From assembly GCF_932526225.1 (NCBI RefSeq), contig NC_064037.1, positions 17,892,471-17,956,470 of the forward strand: DNA of 64,000 bases. Reading direction: 5' to 3'. Under the pieces are notes generated by a model. That model did not search any database, was not told the DNA's origin, and was given only the letters and a program-made list of their open reading frames with translations. Within the stretch, counting starts at the first letter, position 1. The number at the start of each line of letters is the position of its first letter. Below are positions 1 to 60,404 of this stretch, one piece after another. The DNA is from Nematostella vectensis (Eukaryota; Cnidaria; Anthozoa; Actiniaria; Edwardsiidae). The translations under genes were made by a program, and so were the position numbers.

Positions 1-289
1 AAGAATTTGGAAAGTAACTGTATAAACTTCATCCTACATTAATTTGGATGCAGACATTGGGGCTAGCTTAAACTGACAAAAATATTGTAACCAAACTTCA
101 GCAAAAACAACAAAAAATTTCGGATTGAGGTCAAAATGCCATTATTCAGCGAACTTCAGAAAAATCCAATTGCTGCATATACTTTTCGTCAGTACTGTAC
201 AATGATATTCACTTTGTATGTGCTAGGTTCTGAATCTGTATTTTGTGAATTCTGTAGTGTGTGCTACATAGGTTCTGAATTAGAATGAT
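1..289. other. ROCK intron upstream of first visible exon
   Basis: AT-rich sequence with no exon that I can recognise. From about 180 it begins to show degenerate copies of the 43-bp repeat that follows. Confidence 0.6.
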
Positions 290-49287
<48,998 letters not shown>

Positions 49288-50129
49288 ATACCATGGTAAC
49301 CTCTATTGTCATGGCTCATTATCATATTAATACCCATATTTGCCCGACTCTATCTCTGGCCTACTTGTCTTAGTTCTTTAATCGAAGCTTGCTATACTAC
49401 CCAAAGCTCGTTTCTTGTAACCGGTTTAATGTCGCGCAAGGTACTTCATCTGAGATCCAATGAACTGGCACTCTCTCTAACCCTGCATGAAGTGCTGGCC
49501 CATTCTTAAATGAAGTACTGACGCACAAGGGTGTTAGTGTCATTACTATTAAATCGTTAACTTTATCCCTGTTCGCCTCACGGTACATCACCCTTTCTAG
49601 GTGGGCTGGGGGGGGGGGGGGGGTGTGTCTTAGCGCGCCGGCCTCTCCCCGCTGTGGCTGGGTTTAAATCCTGGCTCCGACTGGGGATTTTTTTCAAGTT
49701 CATCCCTTGACTCGAATTTATGTCGCAAGTATGTTATTTCTGCTGTGTTTCCAGTCTGCGCGCGCACCCCCCCCCCCCCCCCTGGCGGCCAAAAAGTGGG
49801 TCATTTCTGATTAAGGAATATTCAAAATAATGCTTTTCTATATGATTCCTATGACTGCGCGCCTGGGTTTCGCCCTAGTATGCCTTCCGCACCGAAAATA
49901 AAGGAAAAGCGATCATTTTTCGAAAGCGTGTTCAAGTGGCCACAAATGAACCACACGCTAGTAAGGGACGCAACGCGCGTAACGATTCTGTATAAGAGCA
50001 AGTGCAAGAGTATGTGCTTGTGTCCTAGTGCATTCAAACTTGTGTTTGTCTAACTATCACTTGTGCCGCGCTCGCCTTCAAGTTAGAACTCTCTCAGGCT
50101 AATGTCCCGCTAACCAGCCGCTCTCACTA
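49288..50129 (+). other. ROCK 3' untranslated region and intergenic sequence
   Basis: Follows the ROCK stop. A candidate poly(A) signal AATAAA lies at 49897-49902. A G-run (about 49608-49622) and a C-run (about 49767-49782) are present. No other gene was recognised. Confidence 0.45.
49605..49700 (+). other. Possible tRNA-derived SINE fragment
   Basis: cttagcgcgccggcctc resembles a pol III A box and gggtttaaatcctggctc a B box about 30 nt later, as in tRNA-derived SINE heads. It is not foldable as a full tRNA by eye. Confidence 0.3.
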
Positions 50130-52174
50130 CCGTAAATGACCTAATAAACGCCTGGGGCGTTTATTAAATTTCGATGGTCCGAGGGTGGGAGGGCGTTCAT
50201 TAGATAGGAGGCATTTATTAGAAAGGGGCGTTGTTTACAAACTATGAAAATATAACAAATCCAACAGGCCTGTAACTGGAATCAAAATTTTACCGGAGCA
50301 AAGTTAGCCACTGGATGATAGATCCAACAAGAGCAGGTTTATCTCATACATTTCAATTGTGAGACACTAAACATCAAAATTTTACTAAGGCAAAGTTAGC
50401 CACTGGATGATAAATCCAACAAAAACAGGTGTTTTATCTCGAACTTTTCAATTGTGAGACACTAAACATCAAAATTTACCTAGGCAAAGTTAGCCACTGG
50501 ATGATAAATCCAACAAAAGCAGGTTTATCTCATACATTTCAATTGTGAAACACTAAACATCAAAATTTTACCGAGGCAAAGTTAGCCACTGGATGATAAA
50601 TCCAACAAGAGCAGGTTTATCTCATACATTTCAATTGTGAAACACTAAACATCAAAATTTACCGAGGCAAAGTTAGCCACTGGGTGATAAATCCAACAAA
50701 AGCAGGTTTATCTCATACATTTCAATTGTGAAACACTAAACATCAAAATTTTACCGAGGCAAAGTTAGCCACTGGGTGATAGATCCAACAAAAGCAGGTT
50801 TATCTCATACATTTCAATTGTGAAACACTAAACATCAAAATTTTACCGAGGCAAAGTTAGCCACTGGGTGATTAATCCAACAAAAGCAGGTTTATCTCAT
50901 ACATTTCAATTGTGAAACACTAAACATCAAAATTTTACTAAGGCAAAGTTAGCCACTGGGTGATAAATCCAACAAAAGCAGGTTTATCTCATACATTTCA
51001 ATTGTGAAACACTAAACATCAAAATTTTACTAAGGCAAAGTTAGCCACTGGGTGATAGATCCAACAAAAGCAGGTTTATCTCATACATTTCAATTGTGAA
51101 ACACTAAACATCAAAATTTTACCGAGGCAAAGTTAGCCACTGGGTGATAGATCCAACAAAAGCAGGTTTATCTCATACATTTCAATTGTGAAACACTAAA
51201 CATCAAAATTTTACCGAGGCAAAGTTAGCCACTGGGTGATAGATCCAACAAAAGCAGGTTTATCTCATACATTTCAATTGTGAAACACTAAACATCAAAA
51301 TTTACCGAGGCAAAGTTAGCCACTGGGTGATAGATCCAACAAAAGCAGGTTTATCTCATACATTTCAATTGTGAAACACTAAACATCAAAATTTTATCGA
51401 GGCAAAGTTAGCCACTGGATGATAAATCCAACAAGAGCAGGTTTATCTCATACATTTCAATTGTGAAACACTAAACATCAAAATTTACCGAGGCAAAGTT
51501 AGCCACTGGGTGATAAATCCAACAAAAGCAGGTTTATCTCATACATTTCAATTGTGAAACACTAAACATCAAAATTTCACCGAGGCAAAGTTAGCCACTG
51601 GGTGATAGATCCAACAAAAGCAGGTTTATCTCATACATTTCAATTGTGAAACACTAAACATCAAAATTTACCGAGGCAAAGTTAGCCACTGGGTGATAGA
51701 TCCAACAAAAGCAGGTTTATCTCATACATTTCAATTGTGAAACACTAAACATCAAAATTTTACCGAGGCAAAGTTAGCCACTGGGTGATAGATCCAACAA
51801 AAGCAGGTTTATCTCTACGAGGCGAGTGCCTCATTGCCCCATGCTGGCTACGGCCCTGCCCAAGTGCAGTGGGGTTCTTGTCAGGATCACTTTAAATTAT
51901 AGCCTGCGTAGCAAGCGTTTACCGTGCGACGAATGCAATGATTTAACGGTGCAAGTATGCGGAAACGAGAAGTAGGCCTTGTTATTCCTGGATGCTACAC
52001 TGTGAGGACAAAACGAAAGAAAATTGCTGACATCCTAAGCAATGAGATAAGGAACGTTAGAGAGCGGTACCCTCACTTTGCGTTCATTGCAAACTTGTAA
52101 GCTTAGGGGGGGGGGGGCGTTTATTAGATCAGAGGCGTTCTTTAGATAGGGGGTGTTTATTAGGTGATTTACGG
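50130..52174. mobile_element. Non-autonomous inverted-repeat element carrying a 92-bp satellite
   Basis: The left end CCGTAAATGACCTAATAAAC and the right end (other strand) CCGTAAATCACCTAATAAAC are inverted repeats with one mismatch, flanked by TA on each side (50128-50129, 52175-52176). Sub-terminal gggcgtttattaga motifs recur in both halves in opposite orientation. No transposase frame was seen. Boundaries assume a TA duplication. Including TA in the terminus is equally possible. Confidence 0.75.
50250..51815. repeat. 92-bp satellite, about 17 copies, inside the inverted-repeat element
   Basis: The unit contains aaatccaacaaaagcaggtt, tatctcatacatttcaattg and gaggcaaagttagccactgg. Variation is low: gggt/ggat, cgagg/taagg and a one-base deletion in aattta. 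Confidence 0.96.
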
Positions 52175-52176
52175 TA

Positions 52177-53887
52177 TACGTGGTCACGTGGTGGAAGTTA
52201 TTTGTAGTCCGTACAACACGTGAATGTTAAGGCCTGGAATTTGAAAACAACTGCGCAATGAGCTTTAATGTTAAACTGTTATACTGCAGATTTCTGTCCC
52301 TTATTTTTAGTGGACTAAAGGTGTTTTCTTAAGTTAGTTTGCTTTATTGGAGGATTGGGCTAACAAGACACAAGACAAGACACGAGCTTTTTAAGTGTCA
52401 AATTCAAGCCAAAATAAACACAGCAATGGCTGATGACGTCACTACAGAGAGCGCTGAATAAGTGATGACCGTGATGAAGTAATGTTTTGTTTCTACTCTT
52501 TCAGGTACGACTTCAAATACGGTCACGTGTGAGTAGGGCCACGCCCCCAAGGATAAAGAAACCAGCTTATTGTGCATATAGACAGTCGGTCGGTATCCGG
52601 ACGGCGCTCGCGTTCAGACCACCATACACTTGTATTCTTATTATTATTCGTGTTCAGATTTCGGAAGTGCTGATGGTATTGTCAAGGGCTCATCTATACA
52701 CCGGGACAGGCGTACGCGGAGGGTTTTCGCGCCTTTTTACAGCGCGAAAGCGAATTCATAGGCGCAACAAGTGAGATGCTTTTTGGCGTCTTATATAAGT
52801 CAAAGTATATAAGTCAAATTACACTGTTCGGTGCTTTTTTGTCTAGTTATCAACGAGAACTCTTTTTGAAGAGTAATTAATACGTCTGCAGTGCCACGCC
52901 TTGTGGGCAGCTCTTACTATAAGAGAATATTCCACCAACCAAAGCTTAAACGGGCTAACGATATACCACCCAGAACAATTGAATTCTATGATACTAACTT
53001 TGTGATTATTCTGGTAACTTTCGATTTAGTAACTTATTAAACAATTTGATGTACTGATTTCTAATGTTGACCGGTCGGGGGTCGGCCGGTGTCGTTCTAG
53101 CGAATGTCGGTATTGGTGAGACACACTGGGTGTGTAACACTCGTCATGTCCCACAATACTCCGATAATAAGGAAATTTAATAAATTTTAGATTTTTTACC
53201 ATCGCGTTGTTTGGTGTATTATGAGAGAGGACGCTCAGGGGCGCTCAGTTGAAAGAGGGGTTATCACTATTGAATCAATGTTAGTCCGAATGAGAAACAC
53301 AAATCGAGGCAAACAAACAAAATAACAGCTAGAGATATTTAGGCACTGCCTAAAGCGGAGCCCCAAACTTATTGTTCTTATTTATAAAGTACAACAATTG
53401 TGGGTTAGATATCCAAGAGCTGTTTACAATTTCTGAAACTACCACAAGTGTGATAGATAGCTTATTGCGCAATTTACAAGAAATAGTTAATCATATAATA
53501 CAGATAATAAGATTTAATACTAAGTATAAAATAATTATATAATGCGCCTGGACAAATGTTTGTAGTTTCCATAGTACAAAACAATAGCAAAAGAATTATC
53601 TGAAGATACAATCTTTATTCTCACGTTATCCGAAACGAAATCGCTTCGATTTATCGCTTTCCGGTGTTACCATGGAGATCAGCCAGCTGCTATCTATAGT
53701 CATGACGTTACCATGGGAACCAGTCGTCTTGAAGCTTTCGTCAGGAGGAGGCTGAGTATACTTGATAAAGTTTTCGGGGGTCGGTTGCCTTGGTTACTGA
53801 CCACCAAATAGCTGATCAAGAAAACTCCGTGATTATATTGGTTGTTGGACGGGAGGGACTGTGTCAAGGGCTGGTAAAGGGTTGGCT
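52177..53887. other. Intergenic sequence without supported genes
   Basis: AT-rich sequence. A short open frame at 52487-52774 (95 codons, Arg-rich) has no recognised family, no splice support and ordinary composition, so I do not call a gene. Confidence 0.5.
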
Positions 53888-53989
53888 GAGGGATGCCTCG
53901 AGTCACGTGTTAGCTGAGGGATGCCTCGAGTCATGTGTTAGCTGAGGGATGCCTCGAGTCACGTGTTAGCTGAGGGATGCCTCGAGTCA
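53888..53989. repeat. 28-bp repeat, about four copies, with CACGTG motifs
   Basis: The unit is tagctgagggatgcctcgag then tcacgtgt. It directly precedes the 51-bp array and shares its TAGCT and ACGTG words. Confidence 0.9.
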
Positions 53990-54671
53990 CGTGGTAGCTT
54001 CTGATTGGTTCAGAGATATGCCGAATGGCTAGTACAGTGACGTGGTAGCTGCTGATTGGTTCAGAGGTGTCCCGAATGGCTGGTACAGTGACGTGGTAGC
54101 TTCTGATTGGTTCAGAGATGTGCCGAATGGCTATTACAGTGACGTGGTAGGTGCTGATTGGTTCAGAGGTGTCCCGAATGGCTGGTACAGTGACGTGGTA
54201 GCTGCTGATTGGTTCAGAGATGTCACGAATGGCTGGTACAGTGACGTGGTAGCTGCTGATTGGTTCAGAGGTGTCCCGAATGGCTAGTACAGTGACGTGG
54301 TAGCTGCTGATTGGTTCAGAGGTGTCCCGAATGGCTGGTACAGTGACGTGGTAGCTTCTGATTGGTTCAGAGATGTGCCGAATGGCTATTACAGTGACGT
54401 GGTAGGTGCTGATTGGTTCAGAGGTGTCCCGAATGGCTGGTACAGTGACGTGGTAGCTGCTGATTGGTTCAGAGATGTCACGAATGGCTGGTACAGTGAC
54501 GTGGTAGCTGCTGATTGGTTCAGAGGTGTCCCGAATGGCTAGTACAGTGACGTGGTAGCTGCTGATTGGTTCAGAGATGTCACGAATGGCTTGTACAGTG
54601 ACGTGGTAGCTGCTGATTGGTTCAGAGATGTCCCGAATGGCTGGTACAGTGACGTGGCAGTTGGTCATTGG
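53986..54671 (-). promoter_or_regulatory. 51-bp minisatellite with 14 ERSE (CCAAT-N9-CCACG) matches
   Basis: On the minus strand every unit reads AACCAATCAGCAGCTACCAC followed by GTCACTG. CGTGG (plus strand) starts at 53990 and then every 51 bp to 54653 (14 sites). ATTGG starts exactly 14 bp after each, leaving nine bases between them. This is the exact spacing of the mammalian ER-stress response element CCAAT-N9-CCACG bound by NF-Y and ATF6. Thirteen units also read TGACGTGG, the XBP1/ATF6 UPRE core, and 13 match the extended NF-Y site RRCCAATSRG. The array lies about 730-1410 bp upstream of the UBE2W start codon. Regulatory function is inferred from motif and position only. Confidence 0.55.
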
Positions 54672-54679
54672 TCAAGGGA

Positions 54680-55399
54680 TTCCCTGAGAGGGCGTTTGTG
54701 GGCCCACCGCTGATCTCTGGCTCTCTTGTTAGCAAACCAAATCTAGAAGAGCAAACGTAAACGCATAATCAGTTGTAATAGGGACCACTGCTGCAAACAA
54801 TCCCTGAATAGACTAAAATTTACGCATAGCTGTCATTGTTAAGTGTACGCAAGCATTCAGTATTCCGTGAGGCCGTTCCCTGTCAAATTGGAAACAAATC
54901 TACACTTCCATTACAATTTACATGTTTGCGTATTCATATTTGGCTAAAGTTGTTTCTTTGATATATACTTATACTTGTCTTTTTTTTTCAAATACGTTTC
55001 GCGTTTATTTCTTGTAGCAGCCTAGAGTAGCAAATCAACGTGTTTTATTACAAGTTCCTATACTCAATGATTCTCATCTGACATAGAAAGCATTAACATT
55101 GAAAATCATATGAAGAAATATGTATCACTTCTACAGTAGGCGTAATTTCTCACACGCAAATATTCGCGTACGTGTCTGAACTCATATATAACTGACATTC
55201 ATAGATTGACATTATCGTTATCGTTGTTATTGGGTTCCCTGTGGACATGATGTCACGTGATTGATGAGCCCACGATGGATTTGTTTAGTTCATCTTTTCT
55301 TGTACGGGTCAGCGGCACATGCAATGAGCGCGATATCGAGGCATCAAAACAAGCTTGTCCAGTGCGAACCTGATTATTGAGGTGACGACTCCAACAAAC
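54680..55399 (+). promoter_or_regulatory. Presumed UBE2W promoter and 5' UTR region
   Basis: About 720 bp between the repeat array and the UBE2W ATG. There is a gtcacgtgattgatg motif near 55253 and no clear TATA box. The exact transcription start cannot be seen. Confidence 0.35.
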
Positions 55400-55509
55400 A
55401 TGGCGGCGGGATGGAAGAAGCGACTACAGAAAGAGCTTTGCGAACTGCAAAAACGCCCGCCTAGCGGCATGAAAATCAACAAAGACTCAGTCTCCTCAAG
55501 CTTAGCAGT
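55400..55509 (+). CDS. UBE2W: UBE2W exon 1
   Basis: ATG in caaacATGG. The donor is GCAGT|gtaagc, end phase 2, chosen because GT plus C of exon 2 gives V before WVIELDG. Confidence 0.95.
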
Positions 55510-58500
55510 GTAAGCACTATAATTGTCTTACAGCTTTCGTGCTAGTTCCGCGAAGTACTCTTCTTCGAGTTGTAATCTGAGTGTTGAAGATTTTTCCTTC
55601 TTTCATCATTAACGTTGCATCAGAAAGAATATATTTTATAAAAAAAAATATTTTAAACGTTGAAGTGGCTTGTGTTTATTACTGGAAATGAGCTGTGTGT
55701 GGTGAACACTTTTTTTTTAAATTTCGGGAGGCTGTTTGCTGTTATTAATTATTATGTTTTTCTTCGTTTATTATTGTGTCCTAGGATCTTCTGGTGAACG
55801 TTATTAGCTTGATTCATAGTCTCGTTTTTTTTTCTAGCTGGGTGATAGAGCTCGATGGTGCAACAGGTAAATAACAAGCTCATCTTAAATAGTGTTTTGA
55901 TCGTTTTTTTTTTATTCCCTATGGGTAATTGCAGCAAGAGCAAAAATGATTTGAATCTGTAGTTTATTGCGATGTTTTAATGATTTGCTTTAATTAATCA
56001 TTAATTGAGAAACAAAAAGATCACTCTTATTTTTATTGTTTATCAACAGGGACCTTATATGAAAATGAGAAATTCCTTCTTCAGTTTAAGTTTGGTGCAA
56101 GATACCCGTTTGAGTCCCCAGAGGTGACATTCATTGGTGGGCATGTACCAGTACACCCGCACGTTTACAGCAATGGACACATATGTTTGTCGATTCTGAC
56201 AGATGATTGGTCGCCAGCGCTTTCGGTAGAGGCTGTCTGTATTAGCATTGTTAGTATGCTGAGTAGCTGTCATGAAAAGGTGAGCACTTACAATCACTTT
56301 TCAAAAGGCCTTTCTGCTAAAAGTAACATAGCTATCCTCTGAATACACCTTCAGCTATGGGCTTTTACTTGACAACATAGAACAAGCAAATTGGAATGGA
56401 CAAGACAAGACTAGATGTCCGATTGTGATTTAATGTGATCCAGGATAAAATTAGAACCACACTTGAGGGTGTATTTATGTAGCTCATATGATTTGCAGAC
56501 ATATGCATATGGTTGTTATAAAGATTAATGCCATGGTACTGTACAGGACCCGAAATGTACAGTACACTAGAGCTTACAACCTAGGTTTGGTAACTGGCTA
56601 ACCGTGGTTGAAATTTTATGTGTGTACCTGTGACTGGAAGTCTCAGTAAATGTCATCAAGAACAAAGAAATTCTACTGCAGTAAATTTCCAGGGAACTAT
56701 TCTACGAGCCATGGTTCATGGCCTCAACTAAGGTTGCATTAATTAGCGTTGACAGATATAAAACGTGCCACAGTGTCAATTTGCATGTTTTGCTGACAAA
56801 AAAAATCCAAAAACGTCCTGTAATAATTGCAAAAACTGGAATTGGTTTCCATGTTGCGTTGGCATTTGAAAAGCTCACGAAGAGCAATATGTTGCCGTCC
56901 AAACTTCTGCATGTGATGTAAACACTTCCTCTGTAATATGAAAAATAGCATTTTTATAAGTCTTGCATGAGGTATTAGCTCGGACACAACATAATTTGAC
57001 CAGTTTTTCTAATCAAACACGAAGAGGGTGTCGTGAACAAGACACATTTAAGCCAAATTATAGGGAAATTTGTTGTTTATCATCAGAATTTAGATCCTAC
57101 TGCCCTTGCTGGACCCAAGGCTTAAAGTGAGATGATAAAGTGAGCTTGTGTAACTGCACAAAAAGTCAACCAACCAGGACCATCCTTGGTTTAGTTAACC
57201 GGTACTCGGCCTTAGTTGGCATCCTAGTGTAATTACAGCATAAGTCATCAACTCCTGGGTATTTTTTATTAGCAAAAAGTTTGACTAAAAACAGAATCCC
57301 CTGTTTCATGTTCCACATTACCAGTCAAGTTGTTACCCAAGATGGTTGCCTTGAAGTTTCCAACAATGCACTCTGATCATTTTTCAGTCTAGCGATGTGA
57401 CAGCCTGTTGCTGATAACTATTTTGCTTATAATTTGCTTTAAGCAAAGCCAGTAGCATAAAATCCTGAAAATGATCTTTTTTGTGTATACACATCAGCCT
57501 TGTTGCATCAGATTAATAATCAATCTGTTTATTGCCAACAGAAAAGACCACCAGATAATAATTTCTATGTCAGCACTTGTCACAAGAACCCCAAAAAGAC
57601 AAGATGGTGGTATCATGGTGAGTGTTGTATCTGGTAACTGGATTTCTGTGTCATATGGTAACAGGATCATCACTCGATATGTCCTACCCAAGCTAGGATC
57701 GAAACCAAAAGGTTGATAGGAGTAATATTTTGCTACTGAGAAAATCATATTATGAAATCCATTGGTTTCTGATCTCACCTCAAGAAAAAAACGTTTGCTC
57801 CATAACAACGCCGTTCAGTTAGAATATCAACCCCCAAAGAATTGTATGGGTATCCTATTTATTTATTTTTATTAAAATATGACTTAGGATCAATTTTCCA
57901 TGAAAGAATGATTTGGCTTTTTTTTTTCAACTTATTGCACAAGCTGAAGAAATTAATAACCTTTTTCTTCCTTTTCATTTTCCTGCTTAACATTTTGTGT
58001 GTGAAAGGTCCAATCCACTTGTGGCTCATATCACAAAATGAGCCTCCTGTCAATTGGACGAACCCATATTCCTTGGACTTGCTTTCAAACTATTATTCCT
58101 TGGGTTTGTTTATCTCCCATATTCCTTGGGTTTATTTATCTCCCATATTCCTTGGGCTTGTTTATCTCTTAATTCCTTGGGCTTGTTTATCTCCCATATT
58201 CCTTGGGCTTGTTTATCTCCCATATTCCTTGGGTTTGTTTATCTCCCATATTCCTTGGGCTTGTTTATCTCCCATATTCCTTGGGCTTGTTTATCTCCCA
58301 TATTCCTTGGGCTTGTTTATCTCCCATATTCCTTGGGCTTGTTTATCTCCCATATTCCTTGGGCTTGTTTATCTCTCATATATCTTGGGCTTGTTTCCCT
58401 CCTATTATTCCTTGGGCTTGTTCATCTCCCATATTCCTTGGGCTTGTTTATCTCCTATATTTCTTGGGCTTGTTTATCTCCTATATTTCCTGGGCTTGTT

Positions 58501-59443
58501 TATCTCCCATATTCCTTGGGCTTTTTTTATCTCCCATATTCCTTGGGCTTGTTTATCTCCTATATTTCTTGGGCTTGTCTATCTCCTATTATTCCTTGGG
58601 CTTGTTTATCTCCTATATTCCTTGGGCTTTTTTTATCTCCCATATTCCTTGGGCTTGTTTATCTCCCATATTCCTTGGGCTTGTTTATCTCCCATATTCC
58701 TTGGGCTTGTTTATCTCCTATATTTCTTGGGCTTGTTTATCTCCTATATTCTGGGCTTGTTTATCTCCTATATTTCTTGGGCTTGTCTATCTCCTATTAT
58801 TCCTTGGGCTTGTTTATCTCCCATATTCCTTGGGCTTTTTTATCTCCCATATTCCTTGGGTTTGTTTATCTCCCATATTCCTTGTGCTGGTTTATCTCCC
58901 ATATTCCTTGGGCTTTTTTATCTCCCATATTCCTTGGGCTTGTTTATCTCCTATATTCCTTGGGCTTGTTTATCTCCTATATTCCTTGGGCTTGTTTATC
59001 TCCTATTATTCCTTGGGCTTGTTTATCTCTCATATTCCTTGGGCTTGTTTATCTCCCATATTCCTTGGGCTTATTTATCTCCTATTAGTTCTTGGGCTTG
59101 TTTATCTCCTATTATTCCTTGGTCTTGTTTATCTCCTATTATTCCTTGGTCTTGTTTATCTCCTATTATTCCTTGGTCTTGTTTATCTCCTATTATTCCT
59201 TGGGCTTGTTTATCTCCTATATTCCGTGGGCTTGTTTATCTCCTATATTTCTTGGGCTTGTTTATCTCCCATATTCCTTGTGCTGGTTTATCTCCCATAT
59301 TCCTTGTGCTGGTTTATCTCCTATATTTCTTGGGCTCTTTTATCTCCTATATTTCTTGGGCTTGTTTATCTCTTATATTTCTAGTATAGCTACTGTATGA
59401 ACTGATATACTTTTTACCCTATCTTACAGATGACTCTGTCTAA
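55400..59443 (+). CDS. UBE2W: Ubiquitin-conjugating enzyme E2 W, five exons, complete
   Basis: E2 enzyme that attaches ubiquitin to the alpha-amino group of protein N-termini rather than to lysine, acting with E3 ligases in the nucleus and cytosol. Exons 55400-55509, 55838-55866, 56050-56279, 57542-57617 and 59430-59443 join in phase to 459 nt, 152 aa plus stop (human UBE2W is 151 aa). It starts MAAGWKKRLQKELCELQKRP. The UBC core includes FKFGARYPFESPEVTF and PVHPHVYSNGHICLSILTDD. The catalytic Cys is in HICLSIL, and the usual E2 HPN triad is HPH, a known UBE2W trait. The C-terminus (RPPDNNFYVSTC, then HKNPKKTRWWYHDDSV) matches the family's flexible, unusual tail. The start is chosen because it aligns with the family start and no longer frame precedes it. 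Confidence 0.97.
55838..55866 (+). CDS. UBE2W: UBE2W exon 2 (29 nt)
   Basis: Acceptor tttttctag, donor ACAG|gtaaat. Encodes WVIELDGAT plus the first base of G. Confidence 0.95.
56050..56279 (+). CDS. UBE2W: UBE2W exon 3 (catalytic core)
   Basis: Acceptor tcaacag, donor AAG|gtgagc. Contains the HPHVYSNGHICLSILTDDW motif with the active-site Cys, and SPALSVEAVCISIVSMLSSC. Confidence 0.98.
56280..57541. other. UBE2W intron 3
   Basis: AT-rich intron with no array and no recognised element. Confidence 0.5.
57542..57617 (+). CDS. UBE2W: UBE2W exon 4 (C-terminal tail)
   Basis: Acceptor tgccaacag, donor CATG|gtgagt. Encodes KRPPDNNFYVSTCHKNPKKT, then RWWYH. Confidence 0.96.
58065..59385. repeat. 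26-bp minisatellite in UBE2W intron 4, about 51 copies
   Basis: The unit is cccatattccttgggcttgt then ttatct, with cctatattt and attattcc variants. A run of near-identical 29-bp units (cctattattccttggtcttg) appears near 59100-59200. Long open frames here are artefacts of T-rich repeats. Confidence 0.96.
59430..59443 (+). CDS. UBE2W: UBE2W exon 5 (last four codons and stop)
   Basis: Acceptor tatcttacag. Completes D and encodes DSV-stop, matching the vertebrate ending WWYHDDTC in length. Intron 4 before it is filled by a 26-bp satellite. Confidence 0.9.
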
Positions 59444-60404
59444 GTGTCTACATCTAATTTAGAGTAGAAAAGGATTAGTATTATTCAATTCAACAGCTAA
59501 AGGTGGGAACAAGTTTGGAAAATTCTGCCTGAAAACTTTCTTCTTTACATTATCATAATATTATAGAAAATATAGATGGGCTTAAAAGTACCAAGTCTCT
59601 TGACATGTTTCCACTAATTTAAACTATTTAAAAAACCTGTACATAGTTTTTAAAAACAATAGTTCATTTTGTTTATTTTCCTCTTTTATTTGATATAAAG
59701 AAAAAAATGAACAATAAAAAAAAGAGAAGATTATTTTAAGTACTGGAGTCAAGTATGTTTGTCTGAGTATAGTGTTAAGAGGGCAAGATTGTATCTATGA
59801 AGAAAAAGATTTGCAGTGCAAGTCCACTATAAGTTGCTGTAAATAATTAGATTCAACAGAAATTCTTCTATTGTAATTTTTCAAAGGCAAAGTATCAGTT
59901 GCATTTAAATGTTGGTTAGACAGTTTAAATACAGTATATACAGCATGACAATTCAAATTTACCTTGGCAAATGCTAGATTTGCAACATTAAAATGTTTCG
60001 TAAAACACCTTTTCTGTTATGTGTTTTCTGCCATGACAATTGCAGCTAAAAGATGCACTCCTCATCACATGGGGAGTTCGACTAATGCTCGCTGGTTTTG
60101 AGGTGCGGGTTCCATGTCGTGTGTGCGGGTTTCAAGTCTGGGGGGGGGGGGTGTTTTATTGTTAATATTTTTTTTGGCTCGGGAAAATCAAATATCCGAA
60201 GAAGAAAACACCGGAGAGCCGGGAAGCAGGCAACTTTCGGTGAGATGATGACACGTCCCCATACAGCCAGTCAGGATTACGACCTGTCGCCAATACGCAA
60301 TTGTATAGCATTGTAATATAGCTCCCGCGAAAGAGAACAACGTAGTCACCGCCGCGAATTTCCCCGCGCTAGCAAACTCGGGAAAGAAATGGCTCAGTTG
60401 AGAT
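59444..60404. other. UBE2W 3' region and intergenic sequence
   Basis: AT-rich up to about 60050, then GC-richer sequence with a G-run at about 60140-60150. Apart from the poly(A) signal I see nothing that I can name. Confidence 0.45.
59713..59718 (+). terminator. Candidate UBE2W poly(A) signal AATAAA
   Basis: AATAAA 270 bp after the UBE2W stop, in an A-rich stretch. It is the nearest consensus hexamer that I noticed. Confidence 0.4.

Noticed and set aside
52487-52774. 95-codon open frame between ROCK and UBE2W
   Set aside because: No recognisable family, composition like its surroundings, and length expected by chance in GC-richer sequence.
57842-59389. Frames of 344-515 codons rich in Leu/Ile/Phe in UBE2W intron 4
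   Set aside because: Translations of a T-rich 26-bp satellite in three frames. The apparent membrane segments have no meaning.
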